The notes beneath the pieces were generated by a model. That model was not told the DNA's origin. It made no database searches and saw only the letters and a list, made by a program, of their open reading frames with translations. The translations under genes and the position numbers were made by a program. 64,000 nucleotides of DNA, from positions 1 through 64,000 of the forward strand of contig JAFKAC010000134.1 in assembly GCA_025766275.1 (NCBI GenBank), written 5' to 3'. Shown piece after piece: positions 1-9,705 of the stretch; the stretch's first letter is position 1, and each line of letters starts with the position of its first letter. This DNA comes from Lactarius indigo. Taxonomy: Eukaryota > Basidiomycota > Agaricomycetes > Russulales > Russulaceae.

Positions 1-990
1 GCACAAGAATGGGCAAACGTCCTTGCCCGATTCCCAGACCCCACGCAACAGCCCGACGACGAACTCGCCGTCGCCCACGTCTTTCGTGACGAACGAGGGG
101 AGCGCGAACCCATCGCTGCCATTCCCCCAAGCGACGACCTCGTCGGCGTTCGCGGAGTTTTCCCGCGCAACGACGAGCGTTCAAGCTCTCCTGGAGTACG
201 AGTTGGACGGCTGGAGGAGGGTAGCGGCGGAGTGGCAGAAGGAACAGCTAGACTCAGCCGCGGCCCGACTGAGAGAGATGCGCGAGCGGCGGCAGCGATG
301 GAGGCTGCTGAGGCTGGCCATGACGACGACGATTACTACCTGGCACGCCACGCCTTCCTTCGAACGAAAAGCGACCCTACTAATCCCCGCATCACACCCT
401 GGCTCGTCAACTCCGACGGGTCCGCCATGTATCGAGGACGTGTGCGTGTACCAGGCACCGCAGACCACCGTCCCTTCACCGCCGCTGACGACCCGGCGCA
501 CGTTATTGCGCCTGAAGGGTTCCGGGCAAATCGACGACCCCATCACATTCCATACCCCATCACCGGGCCCGACGGAGTAGAGAGGGACGCATCGCACGTC
601 CAGATCATCGGAGGGGCGGACCCCCTCATACTGGGAGTCATACCGGGTTCCCCTCACTTATATGGTAAGCCCCTCTACGCCGAGCCTCATGTCAGCGCCG
701 CGCTGCGCCCCACGTATCCCCATGAAGACCTCGTCATCTTCGCCGCGGACAAAATCACCGACCGCGCCCTCAACCGTATCAACGACGAGACACTCACCGC
801 GGAAGTCACGCGCTACCGCGCGGCCAGCTTCGAGCTGGAACGACTCCGAGCGAGGGTGGCGCAGCTGCGGGACATGATCGCATGTGCGCAAGGCGACCGT
901 CAAGACTCCATCTACAGGTTGGAGCGCGCCACCGCTCTCGAGCGCATTGCCGATGAACAGAGGGACTGGCCGGCTAGAGATTTTCGGTGA
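1..990 (+). CDS. Ty3/chromovirus Pol C-terminal extension, partial
   Basis: The frame is open from base 1 to the TGA at 988-990 and is cut by the window edge, so only the last ~329 residues are present. There is no RT or integrase; the whole fragment matches the part of Pol that follows the chromodomain in the complete element at 9675-14426. Both begin with AQEWANVL, carry the stretch PITGPDGVERDASHVQ, then YGKPLYA, then LTAEVTRYRA, and end in RDFR. A basic/acidic helical segment (residues ~270-320) looks like a coiled coil. It belongs to the element whose 3' LTR follows at 1022. Function unknown; it is the conserved post-chromodomain domain discussed in the findings. No internal stop or frameshift is seen, so the copy is probably young. 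Confidence 0.85.
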   Translation, partial: AQEWANVLARFPDPTQQPDDELAVAHVFRDERGEREPIAAIPPSDDLVGVRGVFPRNDERSSSPGVRVGRLEEGSGGVAEGTARLSRGPTERDARAAAAMEAAEAGHDDDDYYLARHAFLRTKSDPTNPRITPWLVNSDGSAMYRGRVRVPGTADHRPFTAADDPAHVIAPEGFRANRRPHHIPYPITGPDGVERDASHVQIIGGADPLILGVIPGSPHLYGKPLYAEPHVSAALRPTYPHEDLVIFAADKITDRALNRINDETLTAEVTRYRAASFELERLRARVAQLRDMIACAQGDRQDSIYRLERATALERIADEQRDWPARDFR

Positions 991-1021
991 GTCTGGGGCC
1001 TCACACTAAAAAGGAGGGTGA

Positions 1022-1536
1022 TGTCACGTTTCGGTTGTACCCTTACTGTACCGGTTGCAACTACGGCGGTAAGGTATATTAGTTGCGGACTTATCTACGA
1101 TAACGCGGTGATACGGTAGCACGATAGGAGATACGGTACTGATAGCTGACTGAGGATGGACGCCACCGATACTAGTACTAGTAGTACTAGGGTTTGAGAT
1201 ACTTACGCGATACGTTGGACGCTACTTACTGTGACTCATAGCAGCGCTTCAAAGCCTGCTCGTTTGTGTATTTAAGCTGTCTTGTGAAGACCAAGATACG
1301 CCATCTTGGTCTTCTTGAATCGTCACTTTCTACTCTCTTCTCTTCTCTTCCTCGCCTTTCTACGAACTCCGATTCTGTTTGCGAACAGCATAGTGAAGAG
1401 ATCTGTCGGTGTGCCTCCGTGCATTCACTAAGACAGAAACTTGGACCTTCGAGTCTTCAAGTTGACGCGTCGACATATTGCTAAGTTGTTACTGTCATTC
1501 ACGCTCAAGTCGAGCTAACGTCGTGGCGACGTTACA
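1022..1536 (+). repeat. 3' LTR of element A (hairpin-family LTR)
   Basis: The 515-bp LTR starts TGTCACGTTTCGG and ends GACGTTACA. It has a TATA-like GTATTTAAG near 1268 and, ~28 nt downstream, the perfect hairpin AAGACCAAGAT-ACGCC-ATCTTGGTCTT that marks this LTR family (also at 7491, 14694, 16280, 17317, 23120 and 35826). Related to the LTRs at 22897-23416 and 35569-36069. Confidence 0.9.
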
Positions 1537-2790
1537 GGTATGTTGTTTGACTGAAGTTGTTCGAGGTAAGGGAGAGCCCATGACTTGGCTTCCCCTTCCA
1601 TGAGATTAAGAACCGCCATAATCCAGCGGTCTTCTGCCCGGAAGTACATGCCCTGGGCCGGGTCCCAGGTGTTCATAGCGTCCTGCTGTGAGCCTGCCCA
1701 ATTATGGAAGGCTGCAAGGAAGTGGCGGGCATCTGTAGAGTTGCCTTTCCCATCCCAGGCTTTGGGACGGGCCACTACTTCCTTGTGTTTGGTACTGGGC
1801 TTGGCCGCGGTTGCTGAAACCTGTGCGGTCAAGTCCGTGACCTTTTGTGTAAGTATACCGACTACTTGGCCTAGATCACTTATGAGGCGCAAGCAGTCAT
1901 TGAGAGTTGGGGGCGGAGCAGGGGCTGTGGGTGTAGTTGGAGCGGCGGCGGCAGCGGACATCTTATCTAATTCGTCCTGTCTTTTTCTTTCCTCGTACTT
2001 TTTAATCGACTCCCGTCTGTCTTCGATGAGGCGAAGCTGTTCGTCTTCGTCGAAGTCGTCCCAGTTGTCGAAGTTCTTGATCCACTCTTTTTCTTCTTTA
2101 GAGAGGATCGTTCTGTATTTCGACGTTACTCCTGTGGGATACTGAGCTTGAGCTTGAGCTGCTCTCTGTTTCCCTTTGGGAGCTATTGTGGGAGTGGACG
2201 GATGGGGGAGGAGAAAGTTCGGGGACTAAAGCTGCCACGAAGGCGATCAGCTGAGGGACGGTGAAAGGGGTGCCTGCAACAAGGCCAAATGCTCCGTGAA
2301 GTTCTAGAAGGGCGTAACGGAAGTTTCTGTCATAATAGATGGCGCGGACGTATGCTTCTGTGTCGTTCTGGGGTTTGCCTTCTAAAGAGAACCTGTAGTG
2401 GACTTCTTCACCAGCAAAAACTTCTTGCTGATAAACTACAGGGGGTGCGTGGGGGTCGTCAACGAGTGTCTCATTGGAGGAGGAGTGCGCTGAATGGTAA
2501 GAGTGCTCCGAAGCTACTGTCGGAGTTGGAGATGCGAAACAGGGTGAAGGGATTGGATCGGTGGACGATCGATCTGCTCCCTGAACGTGTAGCGATGCTG
2601 AAGCAGAGGCTAAATTTGGAGTGAAATAAGAACGTGGGGGTGACGGGGGCACTGGGACAGGGAGTACTGTTTCCTGTCTCCTCCGAAAGATACGTCGAAG
2701 ACGCTGACGGACGTTCGCAAATATGCGAGGCAGTTTGAAAAAGGGAGGTGGTAATATATGACGACGTGTTACGACGACCGCGAAGCGCTA
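1537..2790 (-). pseudogene. Ty3 gag of element B, 3' truncated
   Basis: Two overlapping open frames on the minus strand make up this gag. The upstream one (2098-2790) has an alanine/proline/serine-rich start and a conserved-looking block around 2250-2420. The downstream one is open from about 2230 and carries YPTGVT, an acidic/charged helix and then RPKAWDGKG with a following helical segment, the capsid-like part of Ty3/Tf gag. The frame switch near 2150-2230 looks like a single indel, though two overlapping ORFs cannot be excluded. The gag is cut at 1536/1537 by insertion of element A, before any zinc knuckle. No in-frame ATG opens the upstream frame. Confidence 0.65.
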
Positions 2791-3290
2791 AGTCGAAGGT
2801 GATTGGAGAGTCCGATCAAGCAAGACCAATACACAGTGATGTTTCACACTGCGCGAGGCTGCGGCGATAACGGAACACTCAGGAATGGGGTAAAGAAATG
2901 TGTAGAGCCACAAGGCTGTCTGCCTCAGTCTTCTCAACCTGTTGGCTGCCTCTCACGCCGAAGCGCTCTCAAACTTTTCTGTTTACTTCACGTACAGCTG
3001 TCGCAGGCTAGGCCTGGCAGGCTTCTCTTCCACTTGCAGCTTATCTGGCGTGGTGACCAGTTCTGCAAGCAGTACCCAGGAACTTTACTGATGACCAGAT
3101 AAAGTCCTATAGGCAAGCACAATCTATGCCGACTTTACGGACACTAGAGTTGTACCAAGATAGCGCAGATTCTGCGTACGAAGGTCCACAGGCAAAGAGT
3201 GAGGTGGATAACACAAGGGACTTGTGGTCGTCAACCACCTAGAAAGGAAAACGGAAAACGCCGGTAAGAATAAGGGGCGTGTGAAGGAAG
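2791..3290 (-). other. Untranslated leader of element B
   Basis: Between the primer-binding site and the gag frame lie ~500 nt with no gene. In the sense (minus) direction I find no ATG anywhere in it, which is unlikely by chance for this length and fits the ATG-free leaders of the other Ty3 elements in the window. Confidence 0.5.
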
Positions 3291-3300
3291 AACTTGTCCT
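3291..3300 (-). other. Self-priming primer-binding site of element B
   Basis: Reading the minus strand, the LTR ends ...CTACA, followed by TT and then AGGACAAGTT. These 10 nt are the reverse complement of AACTTGTCCT at 3567-3576 inside the same LTR, ~34 nt downstream of the TATA box (TATATAAA at 3605-3612), where the mRNA should start. The LTR-TT-primer spacing is identical to that of two other families here. Confidence 0.7.
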
Positions 3301-3302
3301 AA

Positions 3303-3886
3303 TGTAGCGGTATGACTTATCGCGACAACTAGACCAAGAGAAGGTAAGTGAACTGAACTAGTAGCACACCCAAGCCTAGCGCGGAGACAAGTCACGCGCC
3401 GAATGTACAGTCACTGCGGAGAATATGCACACGTGAGGTCTTTATACAAGACCAAAGGCAAGGTGATCACGCAGTAGCACGCTGAGTGGAGAACCAAGAG
3501 GACAAGTTAACATTGGTGAAGAGAGAGGGAAGTACAAAGAGATACGCACCTGAGTGGAGAACCAAGAGGACAAGTTGGTTCCACTCAGGACGCTACATGA
3601 GGGTTTATATACTATGCTGCGGCTGAGTTCGAATTACTACTAAACCTTGTTACTAAAGGTACGTGTAGTAGTAATGAGTCAGACGCTGACGCGTCGTGTC
3701 TAATAATAGCATTATCTATTGTGCTGACTGATGCACAGTCATTAACGCTGACAGAACAATGACGTGTCCTTATCTATGAGTCATAACCCTATGACAACGT
3801 AATCTAGAACTATCTAGAACCTTCCCTGCTTATCGTCCAATGAGAAATTACTTTGCTAATAAGGAAAGTGACCTAGAAAGGTAACA
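3303..3886 (-). repeat. 5' LTR of element B
   Basis: The inner edge (3303, TGTAGCGG on the plus strand) is fixed by the primer-binding site next to it. The outer edge is uncertain: 3886 gives a minus-strand start TGTTAC, the start shared by most LTRs here, but positions up to ~3999 are possible. The LTR has a minus-strand TATA box at 3605-3612. A near-perfect hairpin (GAGTGGAACCAA paired with TTGGT..CCACTC) spans the predicted start site, and a 26-bp direct repeat sits at 3484-3510 and 3551-3577. Confidence 0.6.
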
Positions 3887-4018
3887 TCCTATAAGGAAGT
3901 TACTATCCCAGGGTCACGTGCTTGTGGGTGCACATGTTGGCATCACGTGACTAACCATCTTATCATATCTAATGATAAGGACTTGGATGTTTGAGCACAA
4001 CGTTGGAGTCTCGTATCT
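3887..4018. other. Unassigned junction between element B and DDE remnant
   Basis: No gene. Either the outer end of the element B LTR or decayed flank; no target duplication can be tested because the other end of element B lies outside the window. Confidence 0.4.
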
Positions 4019-5260
4019 CTACCAAATAAATCCGTAAAGTGCGGAAAAATAGGGCAAAAATAGAGCGTCCGTGACACTCTCCATCACCTCCACAAGGTCT
4101 GCAGCAGTGACATACCCACCACCTTTCATTCTCTCAGTGAGTGCTGTATGCACCTCATTTGCTACATCTTCATCTTCCATGACTGACCACCAGCCTTTAG
4201 AATATTGGTGAGTTGGGATGGACTGATCCTTTAGGTACTGCAAAGTCCACTTGTGAAGTGTCTGGGCATATGAGACCCCTCATCCCTGTGCCTGTGCCAT
4301 GACCATTGATGCTTTTCTCCAGGTATAGCCAAGACTGTTGTCCAAGAATAAGTTCAGGATGCCCACCATTGAGAGAATGCATGCACAAAGAATAACACCA
4401 ATATTTTTGTCTTTACCCATGATGGTGAGGCTCTGACAAGCTGAGTGGAGCACAACTCCATCTGCAAGAAGATCCAGGGCCCCATCTGCAAGTGTCAGCA
4501 GCTCCGGGATATCAGGTACATGGCCACTTCAATGGTCTTTGAGCATATGCCCAATAACCTGCTTGGGTGTCTCCAAGTTTGGTGTATGCTCAAATGTCTG
4601 CACTTCATTTTCTTTGGCTGATGAGCCTTCCTCAACCTCTGTGCACAGTATGTCCTCAGTCTCTGTAAACTTGGGATTACTGTCTTTGCGCACCTTGGTC
4701 TATAGCAATACCATCTTCATCCAGTGTCCACCCTTGATGGCTGGCCTCAGAAATCAGTGTGTGAAGGCTAGCAGCAATTGGTAATGTAGGGAGATGTTCT
4801 TTGGGATCCTCAAGGTCTTCAACCCCTTCTGAATCACCTCTGCTGCTGTTTGCACTTTCCTCCTCCTCAAGCTGAATGGCAGGTATGGGTACCTGAGTTG
4901 GGGACTCCCATGTTGATTGGAAGAAGTCGGTGATGAACTGAGACCCATTTGCCCTTGCAATTCTTTGCTCCTGGTGACGCCTTGCAAGTGTTCTTTTTGA
5001 TCTGCCAGTGTATGTTTTTGGACACATAGACTTATGTTGATCCTGTACAGCAAGTTCTTGAGCCTGTTTGAATATTTTGCAAAAGTGATTAAGTGCTGAT
5101 AGCTCAACAATTTCGCTATCACTTGAGGCATTGGAATCTTGATCACTGGGAATTTCCACAGCAGAAGCAGGTGAGGCAATATCTTGATTTGGGAAGTGAT
5201 CTTCAATTTTATGTCACTGGTGCTGTAACATGGTGGGAATTTACTCACATTCCTGGTCAC
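4019..5260 (-). pseudogene. DDE transposon N-terminal remnant
   Basis: Several broken minus-strand frames together read like the N-terminal half of a basidiomycete DDE (pogo/Tc1-like) transposase. There is a basic segment KTYTGRSKRTLARRHQEQR (5000-5060), then FITDFF, a long acidic linker, and downstream THQYSKGWWS..DEDVANEVH (4090-4240), a helix-turn-helix-like region. Stops and frameshifts separate the pieces (about 4390, 4677) and no catalytic domain follows; homology stops near 4019. The family assignment rests on remembered motif layout rather than a search, so it is tentative. Not functional. Confidence 0.45.
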
Positions 5261-5868
5261 TTCCCCCTATCTTCCTCCGCTTGTTACGAGAGCTTTGAAG
5301 ATTCTGAATCCAGGCTTTTGCAGCAGCTTTCCTATGAACCATGAAGCGACATTTTCAACTCAGTTTTTGAGTTCCCTCAGTGGCAGACAGGGCATATCCA
5401 CATGCTTAGTAACACAATCACGTGACCTGTTCCTGATGCCAATTTCTCAGAGTTGCCCCAAGCAAAATTTGCAGATGGGCAGGAAATGAGGATAAAATAA
5501 GTTTGTACTTAAACAATACAAATTATCTTGTAACTTCATAAATTGAAGGTATTTTCAAAAAGTAAAACCTGAGGATTGTAATTACATATTTTCTCCCCCC
5601 TTCCCAGGTCTTATTTTGTGTTTCTAACTTGTTATGAAAAACTTACAAGGTGTGCAATGGTGGACGACTTTTCGCTTACATAACCCATGTCAGTTCCTGA
5701 TTTTTTCTACCTTACTTCTGTGATGACTCAAGTAGAGCAGTGATGGGGTCGAGAAGTGGAGAGAGAGAAGAAGCAGGTGAGTAAGATCTCTGCCCCAGTT
5801 TCTGTTTCTGACTACATCTCATATTCTTTCAACGCATGTCAACCCTTCCACTTTATATGACCTTAAAA
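5261..5868. other. Gene-free, AT-rich stretch
   Basis: No coding frame with recognisable content and no terminal repeats. AT-rich runs at 5510-5640. Probably decayed transposon sequence upstream of the DDE remnant. Confidence 0.4.
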
Positions 5869-6184
5869 GTCACATTCACAACTTCACTGGCCCAGGTCCA
5901 TACCCTATTGTTGTTCTCTCACAACTTATTGCTGCTGCTGCACTGTCACATTCACCATGATGTCACTGGCCCAGGTCCATACCCCACTGTTGTTCTCCTA
6001 CAAACTACCACTGCCACTATACTGTCACATTCACCACAACTTCACTGGCCCAGGTCCATACCCCACTATTGTTCTCCTGCGAACTACTGCTGCTGCTGCA
6101 CTGTTGTGTTCACCACAACTTCACTGGCCCAGGTCCATACCCCACTGTTGTTCTCCCACAAGCTACCACTGCAATATTCACACC
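5869..6184. repeat. 79-bp tandem repeat, four copies
   Basis: The core TTCACTGGCCCAGGTCCATA recurs with a constant 79-bp step (at 5883, 5962, 6041, 6120). Each unit also holds a variable CTGCTG/CCACTG block. Because 79 is not a multiple of 3, overlapping reading frames run through it in all three phases; they are artefacts of the repeat, not genes. Confidence 0.9.
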
Positions 6185-6780
6185 CAATGCGAATCTTAGT
6201 AAGTCCCTTTGTGTCCCTCCTCTGAGTGATGCTTCTGTCATTCTCAGCCCACCGATCATATGTCCTTCCTCCCCCCTCAATAGTCAATACCTCACCAGCA
6301 TTGCCTATCTCAAATGCCCCCTGGTGCTGTCACCCCCTGGTGCTGTTGCCCCCTCAGCTGTTTGTTGGAATGTGATAAGTACATAAGGACCTTATCTATA
6401 GCAGTTACGACATTACGGTACTATGTTTACCATATTAGGCAAGTCAGGATATGTACAGTAGTGGGCGTATCATGTCCAGTGATGAGGAGAAGTCTTATGA
6501 CTGTCTCAGAAGTGCGTAACACATCAGGCATGTGTAAAAACGCGATATTGTGGATGCCTTTACTCATCACTTTTGTGCAAATGGACATGGTGGGGCCATA
6601 GAGCATAAATATCCTCCTATGGGGAGGGAGGTGAATAGAGAACTTCACCCCTCTTCACTTGTGCACACTCTCCCCTCTGAAACAGTCTCTCAACCTACTG
6701 CAAAGGTGAGAATGTCCCTCCTGTGTGCTGTGCTCTAGCCTGTAAGGCTTTTGCTGTGCAACACTGTTCTCCTTCTTAGA
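6185..6780. other. Gene-free stretch
   Basis: No supported gene. Short frames on both strands have no recognisable motif. The sequence runs into the minisatellite that starts near 6781. Confidence 0.4.
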
Positions 6781-7253
6781 CCAAAGGCCACTCACAATCA
6801 ATTTGCATACGTGTCACGCTGCCTGGCAATCATGTACTCTTTAATTATCTCTTTTTTTTTTTTTTTTTTTGAATCGATTTTATTCCGGGGCAGTACATAA
6901 TACAAAGCCGGTCTTCAGTCACAAGCGTAACAGAAATTTGAGAGAAGGTAAATGTAAGCCGAGACTCACGTGCAGTCAGAATAGTAAATAGCCGAGAAAA
7001 ATAACTCCGCTAGATGTCACCTCCCAGAGGAAACAGGTCGGGTCGTATGTAAGGGTTTTAATGGGCGTGTGGGTTCACCAAAGCACAAGGAACCCTTATA
7101 AGGGCACGGAGCACAAAAGGGGTAGCACTTACGGGGCTGTGCTGGGCACAGGGCGGCAGTTGCGGTCGGAATTTAATTATCTCTTTCTTTCTTTCTTTTT
7201 CCAGTCTCTTTTTGTCAATCACTTGACTCCCCTTCAAACCAAAGACCACTCAC
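6781..7253. repeat. ~120-bp minisatellite, left part
   Basis: The unit contains TCAATTTGCATACGTG, ACTGCCTGGCAATCATGTACTC, TTTAATTATCTCTTTC and ACCAAAGACCACTCAC. The first copy starts near 6785, is interrupted at 6855-7171 by a retrocopy and ends at 7253 where a Ty3 element landed; the array resumes at 14904 on the other side. Confidence 0.8.
6855..7171 (-). mobile_element. Poly(A) retrocopy (SINE, LINE 3' end or processed pseudogene)
   Basis: On the minus strand this 317-bp insert ends with AATAAA, ten bases, then an A-run of ~18. It is flanked by a 15-bp duplication TTTAATTATCTCTTT (6840-6854 and 7172-7186). Poly(A), polyadenylation signal and a long target duplication are the hallmarks of LINE-type target-primed insertion. 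No protein is recognised in it. The A-run is preceded by CGATTC, similar to the poly(A) insert at ~22501, which hints at a shared retroposon family. Confidence 0.75.
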
Positions 7254-7700
7254 TGTTACGGTTCTTACGCGAGAACCCTTACTGTACCGGTTGTGACTAC
7301 GGCGGTAAGGTAGATTAGTCACGGACTTAGCATTTACGATAGGAGTTAGGCGTTGAGGGATGACTTGATCCTAGTACAGGTAGTAGTAGTATTAGGATTG
7401 CGGTACTTATGCAATACGTTGGACGCTACGATACGGTGACTCATAGCAGCGCTTGAAAGCCTGCTCTTCTTGTATTTAAGGTAGCCGCGGAAGACCAAGA
7501 TACGCCATCTTGGTCTTCTTCAATCGTCACTTCTTGTCTCGAATATCGTTCGCCTCTGCGTGTCAGAGTGCTGTCTAAACCTTGCTAGTGTCTTCGAGCA
7601 TCTAGACCTGCCTTCGTGCCATACGCCCCCGGCGTGATCAGCTAAGTCATAAAGTCGCCTTCAAACGCTCAAGTCAAGCTAACGCTGTGACGGCGTTACA
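7254..7700 (+). repeat. 5' LTR of CTCAC element
   Basis: TGTTACGG...GGCGTTACA, 447 bp. It carries the promoter and the hairpin at 7491-7517. Identical by eye to 14457-14903. Confidence 0.97.
7471..7517 (+). promoter_or_regulatory. LTR TATA box and predicted mRNA start hairpin
   Basis: TGTATTTAAG (7471-7480) is the only TATA-like box in the LTR. About 30 nt downstream lies ATCTTGGTCTT (7507-7517), preceded by its inverted copy AAGACCAAGAT (7491-7501), so the predicted start sits in the hairpin loop. ATCTTGGTCTT is the complement of the primer-binding site at 7703-7713. Confidence 0.65.
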
Positions 7701-7702
7701 TT

Positions 7703-7713
7703 AAGACCAAGAT
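7703..7713 (+). other. Self-priming primer-binding site (CTCAC element)
   Basis: The LTR ends ...TTACA, followed by TT and then AAGACCAAGAT. It does not resemble the usual TGG-initiated tRNA primer site but is a perfect 11-nt reverse complement of the predicted mRNA 5' end at 7507-7517, the arrangement known from Tf1 of fission yeast. Confidence 0.75.
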
Positions 7714-7719
7714 ATCATC

Positions 7720-9705
7720 GTGGCGACTGTCAATACCCGTGACCAGTGGACAAGTTTCCGTCCATACTACTTAGAACGACGAGGAGATCGTAACGTACCA
7801 ACCCGATTCCTAGGAGCAGCTCGGTGGAGAGACCGAGGAGACGAGACAGGATATTTCGTGGAATTTAACGGACCTACAAGATTCCGACCTGTTGAGTTCA
7901 ATTTCGACCATCTGTGCTGGGTAGAAGTTACGTGGAACCCCATAGACCATCACTGGGACGCAGTGAGACCAGCGGGAAGGCAATATCAGTGCGACATCGA
8001 CGCATGAGAACTCAATTCGCGAGCAGATTGGGGACCCATCGACGGACAAGTACGGGAACATTCAACCGGAGAAGCCGTAAGTGAAGAAACCGAAGAAGAC
8101 GACCAGAGCGAGGAGAATAGACCAGCAAGCGTCGGACCCATAGAGCAATATACTATCCAACGAGCTGAGTCCCTGCATATTTCAGAACAACCAGAAATCA
8201 TTCACGTACACTCGCCCGTGGCAGAAATGGCAACAACTACCATGACAACAGAAGAGATTCTGAATGTGAGAGAACAAGCGGCGCGGGAGGCAGCCGAAGC
8301 AATCAGACAAGAATCCCAACAAAATCTCATGCCAATAAATCCTGAAATGGGACATCACATGACCGCAGACGACGCAGCAATTTTTCGGGCCATTGGACCC
8401 GATCAAGGAGACCCTCCGTCAGGAGAAACTCGAAGTCAAGGGCTGCCACTCGACCCTCCGCCGGGATGGGGAGGACCCCCAGGAGGAGACTTCCCTCGAC
8501 GACCAGGGGGCGGAGGAAACCCACCGGACCTTCCAAACAACCCGCCAAACGGAGGCGGTGGTGGAGGCGGAGGAGGTGGGGGAGGCCCACCTGGGGGAGG
8601 ACACGGACACGAGAAATTAACAGGTGAACCTCCCACCATCTTCGACGGGGACCGCACTAAGGTAGACTCGTTCCTCACGCAATGGCACGTATACTGGGGA
8701 ATGAATCTCGACACCCCGGTCATGCGCAACGACTACCGAAGATGCCTCCTATTCCTCTCCTACATCAAGGGGGTATCAGTCAGCGAATGGGTACTTTCGT
8801 ACCTCAAATGGCTTAACCGACAAATACAACGAGGGATAGATCAACACACGAGAGATTTATGGAATGCGGTAGCAGAAGGGTTCAACCAAAGGTTCGTCAA
8901 TACCCTAGAACGAGAACAGGCTCAAGCGCTTCTGCGAAAAGGGCTCAAGATGGTTGATGGAGATATCGACAAATACGTCAACGAGTTCGAGGAGGCCGCT
9001 AGAAAAGCAGGGTATCGCCTCAATGACCCACAAACCATCGACTTGTTCACCAAGGGGCTGCCAAAGAAACTCTATGAAAAGACTTACGACCTAGATGAGC
9101 CAGAAACATTCGACGAATGGAAGCGAGCCACGCTTCGTCGACAGCGCAACTACATCCACATCCGCGCACGAGTGGACGAATACAAGGACAACAAACCAAA
9201 AAGGACAGGTAACGCCGGATGGACCGTCCCCCAGAACCTCGCCAATCCATGGGCAATGGACACCTCCGCCGACCGAGCAAAGGCGCGACTGGCAGGATCA
9301 GAAGAAATCGATTACGGAAAACCACCATATACGAACCAACCCCCTTTCGCGCCGAGAGGAGGACCGGGAGTTAGAGGACAAGGGAGAGGAGGGTCGCGGC
9401 GAGACCTCAGGACAGTTTTATGCTATAATTGCAACGCCCCGGGGCATCTCTCACGAAATTGCCCCCATCCCAGACAACCACGACAGTGGCAACCGCAAAG
9501 TCCTGGACCATCTAACGTCCGGGCGGCAGAAACCGACTACTACGCACAAGAACAGCCGCCGGCCCAGATACAAGCGGCCTCAACCAGCAAAACCGCTGAA
9601 GAACGTGCCAAAGAATGGCTCACGGGAGTTGCAAACGCGCCTGATGAAGTCAAGGACCTGATATTGCAGGACTTGTGGGGAAAAGAGGGTTTTCGGAGCG
9701 CCTGA
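7720..9705 (+). CDS. gag: Ty3 Gag (one in-frame TGA)
   Basis: A single frame runs from GTG at 7720 to TGA at 9705 (662 codons), interrupted only by TGA at 8005-8007. No ATG exists in this frame before that TGA, nor anywhere in the leader from the predicted mRNA start. GTG in an A-at-minus-3, G-at-plus-4 context is therefore the best start guess. The order is: an N-terminal domain shared with the gag of two other families here (7800-7990, WRDRGDETGYFVEFN), an acidic linker, a Gly/Pro-rich stretch (8480-8600), a capsid-like helical domain (8630-9200), and a CCHC zinc knuckle CYNCNAPGHLSRNC (9421-9462). Gag forms the particle shell and binds the RNA. The TGA probably arose from CGA. Confidence 0.85.

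Larger units (their letters stand above)
1..1536 (+). mobile_element. Ty3 element A, 3' end with LTR (partial)
   Basis: This is the 3' end of a plus-strand LTR retrotransposon: Pol tail, purine-rich tract AAAAAGGAGGGTGA at 1008-1021, then the 3' LTR 1022-1536. It is inserted into the gag of a minus-strand element that continues at 1537; the flanking 5 bases are GGTAT (1537-1541), but the matching left copy of the target duplication is outside the window. Confidence 0.85.

Noticed and set aside
2767..3302. An LTR border at 2767 (TGTTACGACGACC) for element B
   Set aside because: The primer-site complement to the predicted mRNA start lies at 3291-3300 with the usual TT spacer, which places the LTR inner edge at 3303.
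5836..6386. Three overlapping plus-strand frames over the 79-bp repeat
   Set aside because: The repeat length shifts phase each unit, so the same sequence is read in three frames; no start, splice or motif evidence.
8419..8729. Proline-rich and serine-rich frames opposite the gag Gly/Pro stretch
   Set aside because: They are complements of a low-complexity GGN-rich coding segment; no independent evidence.
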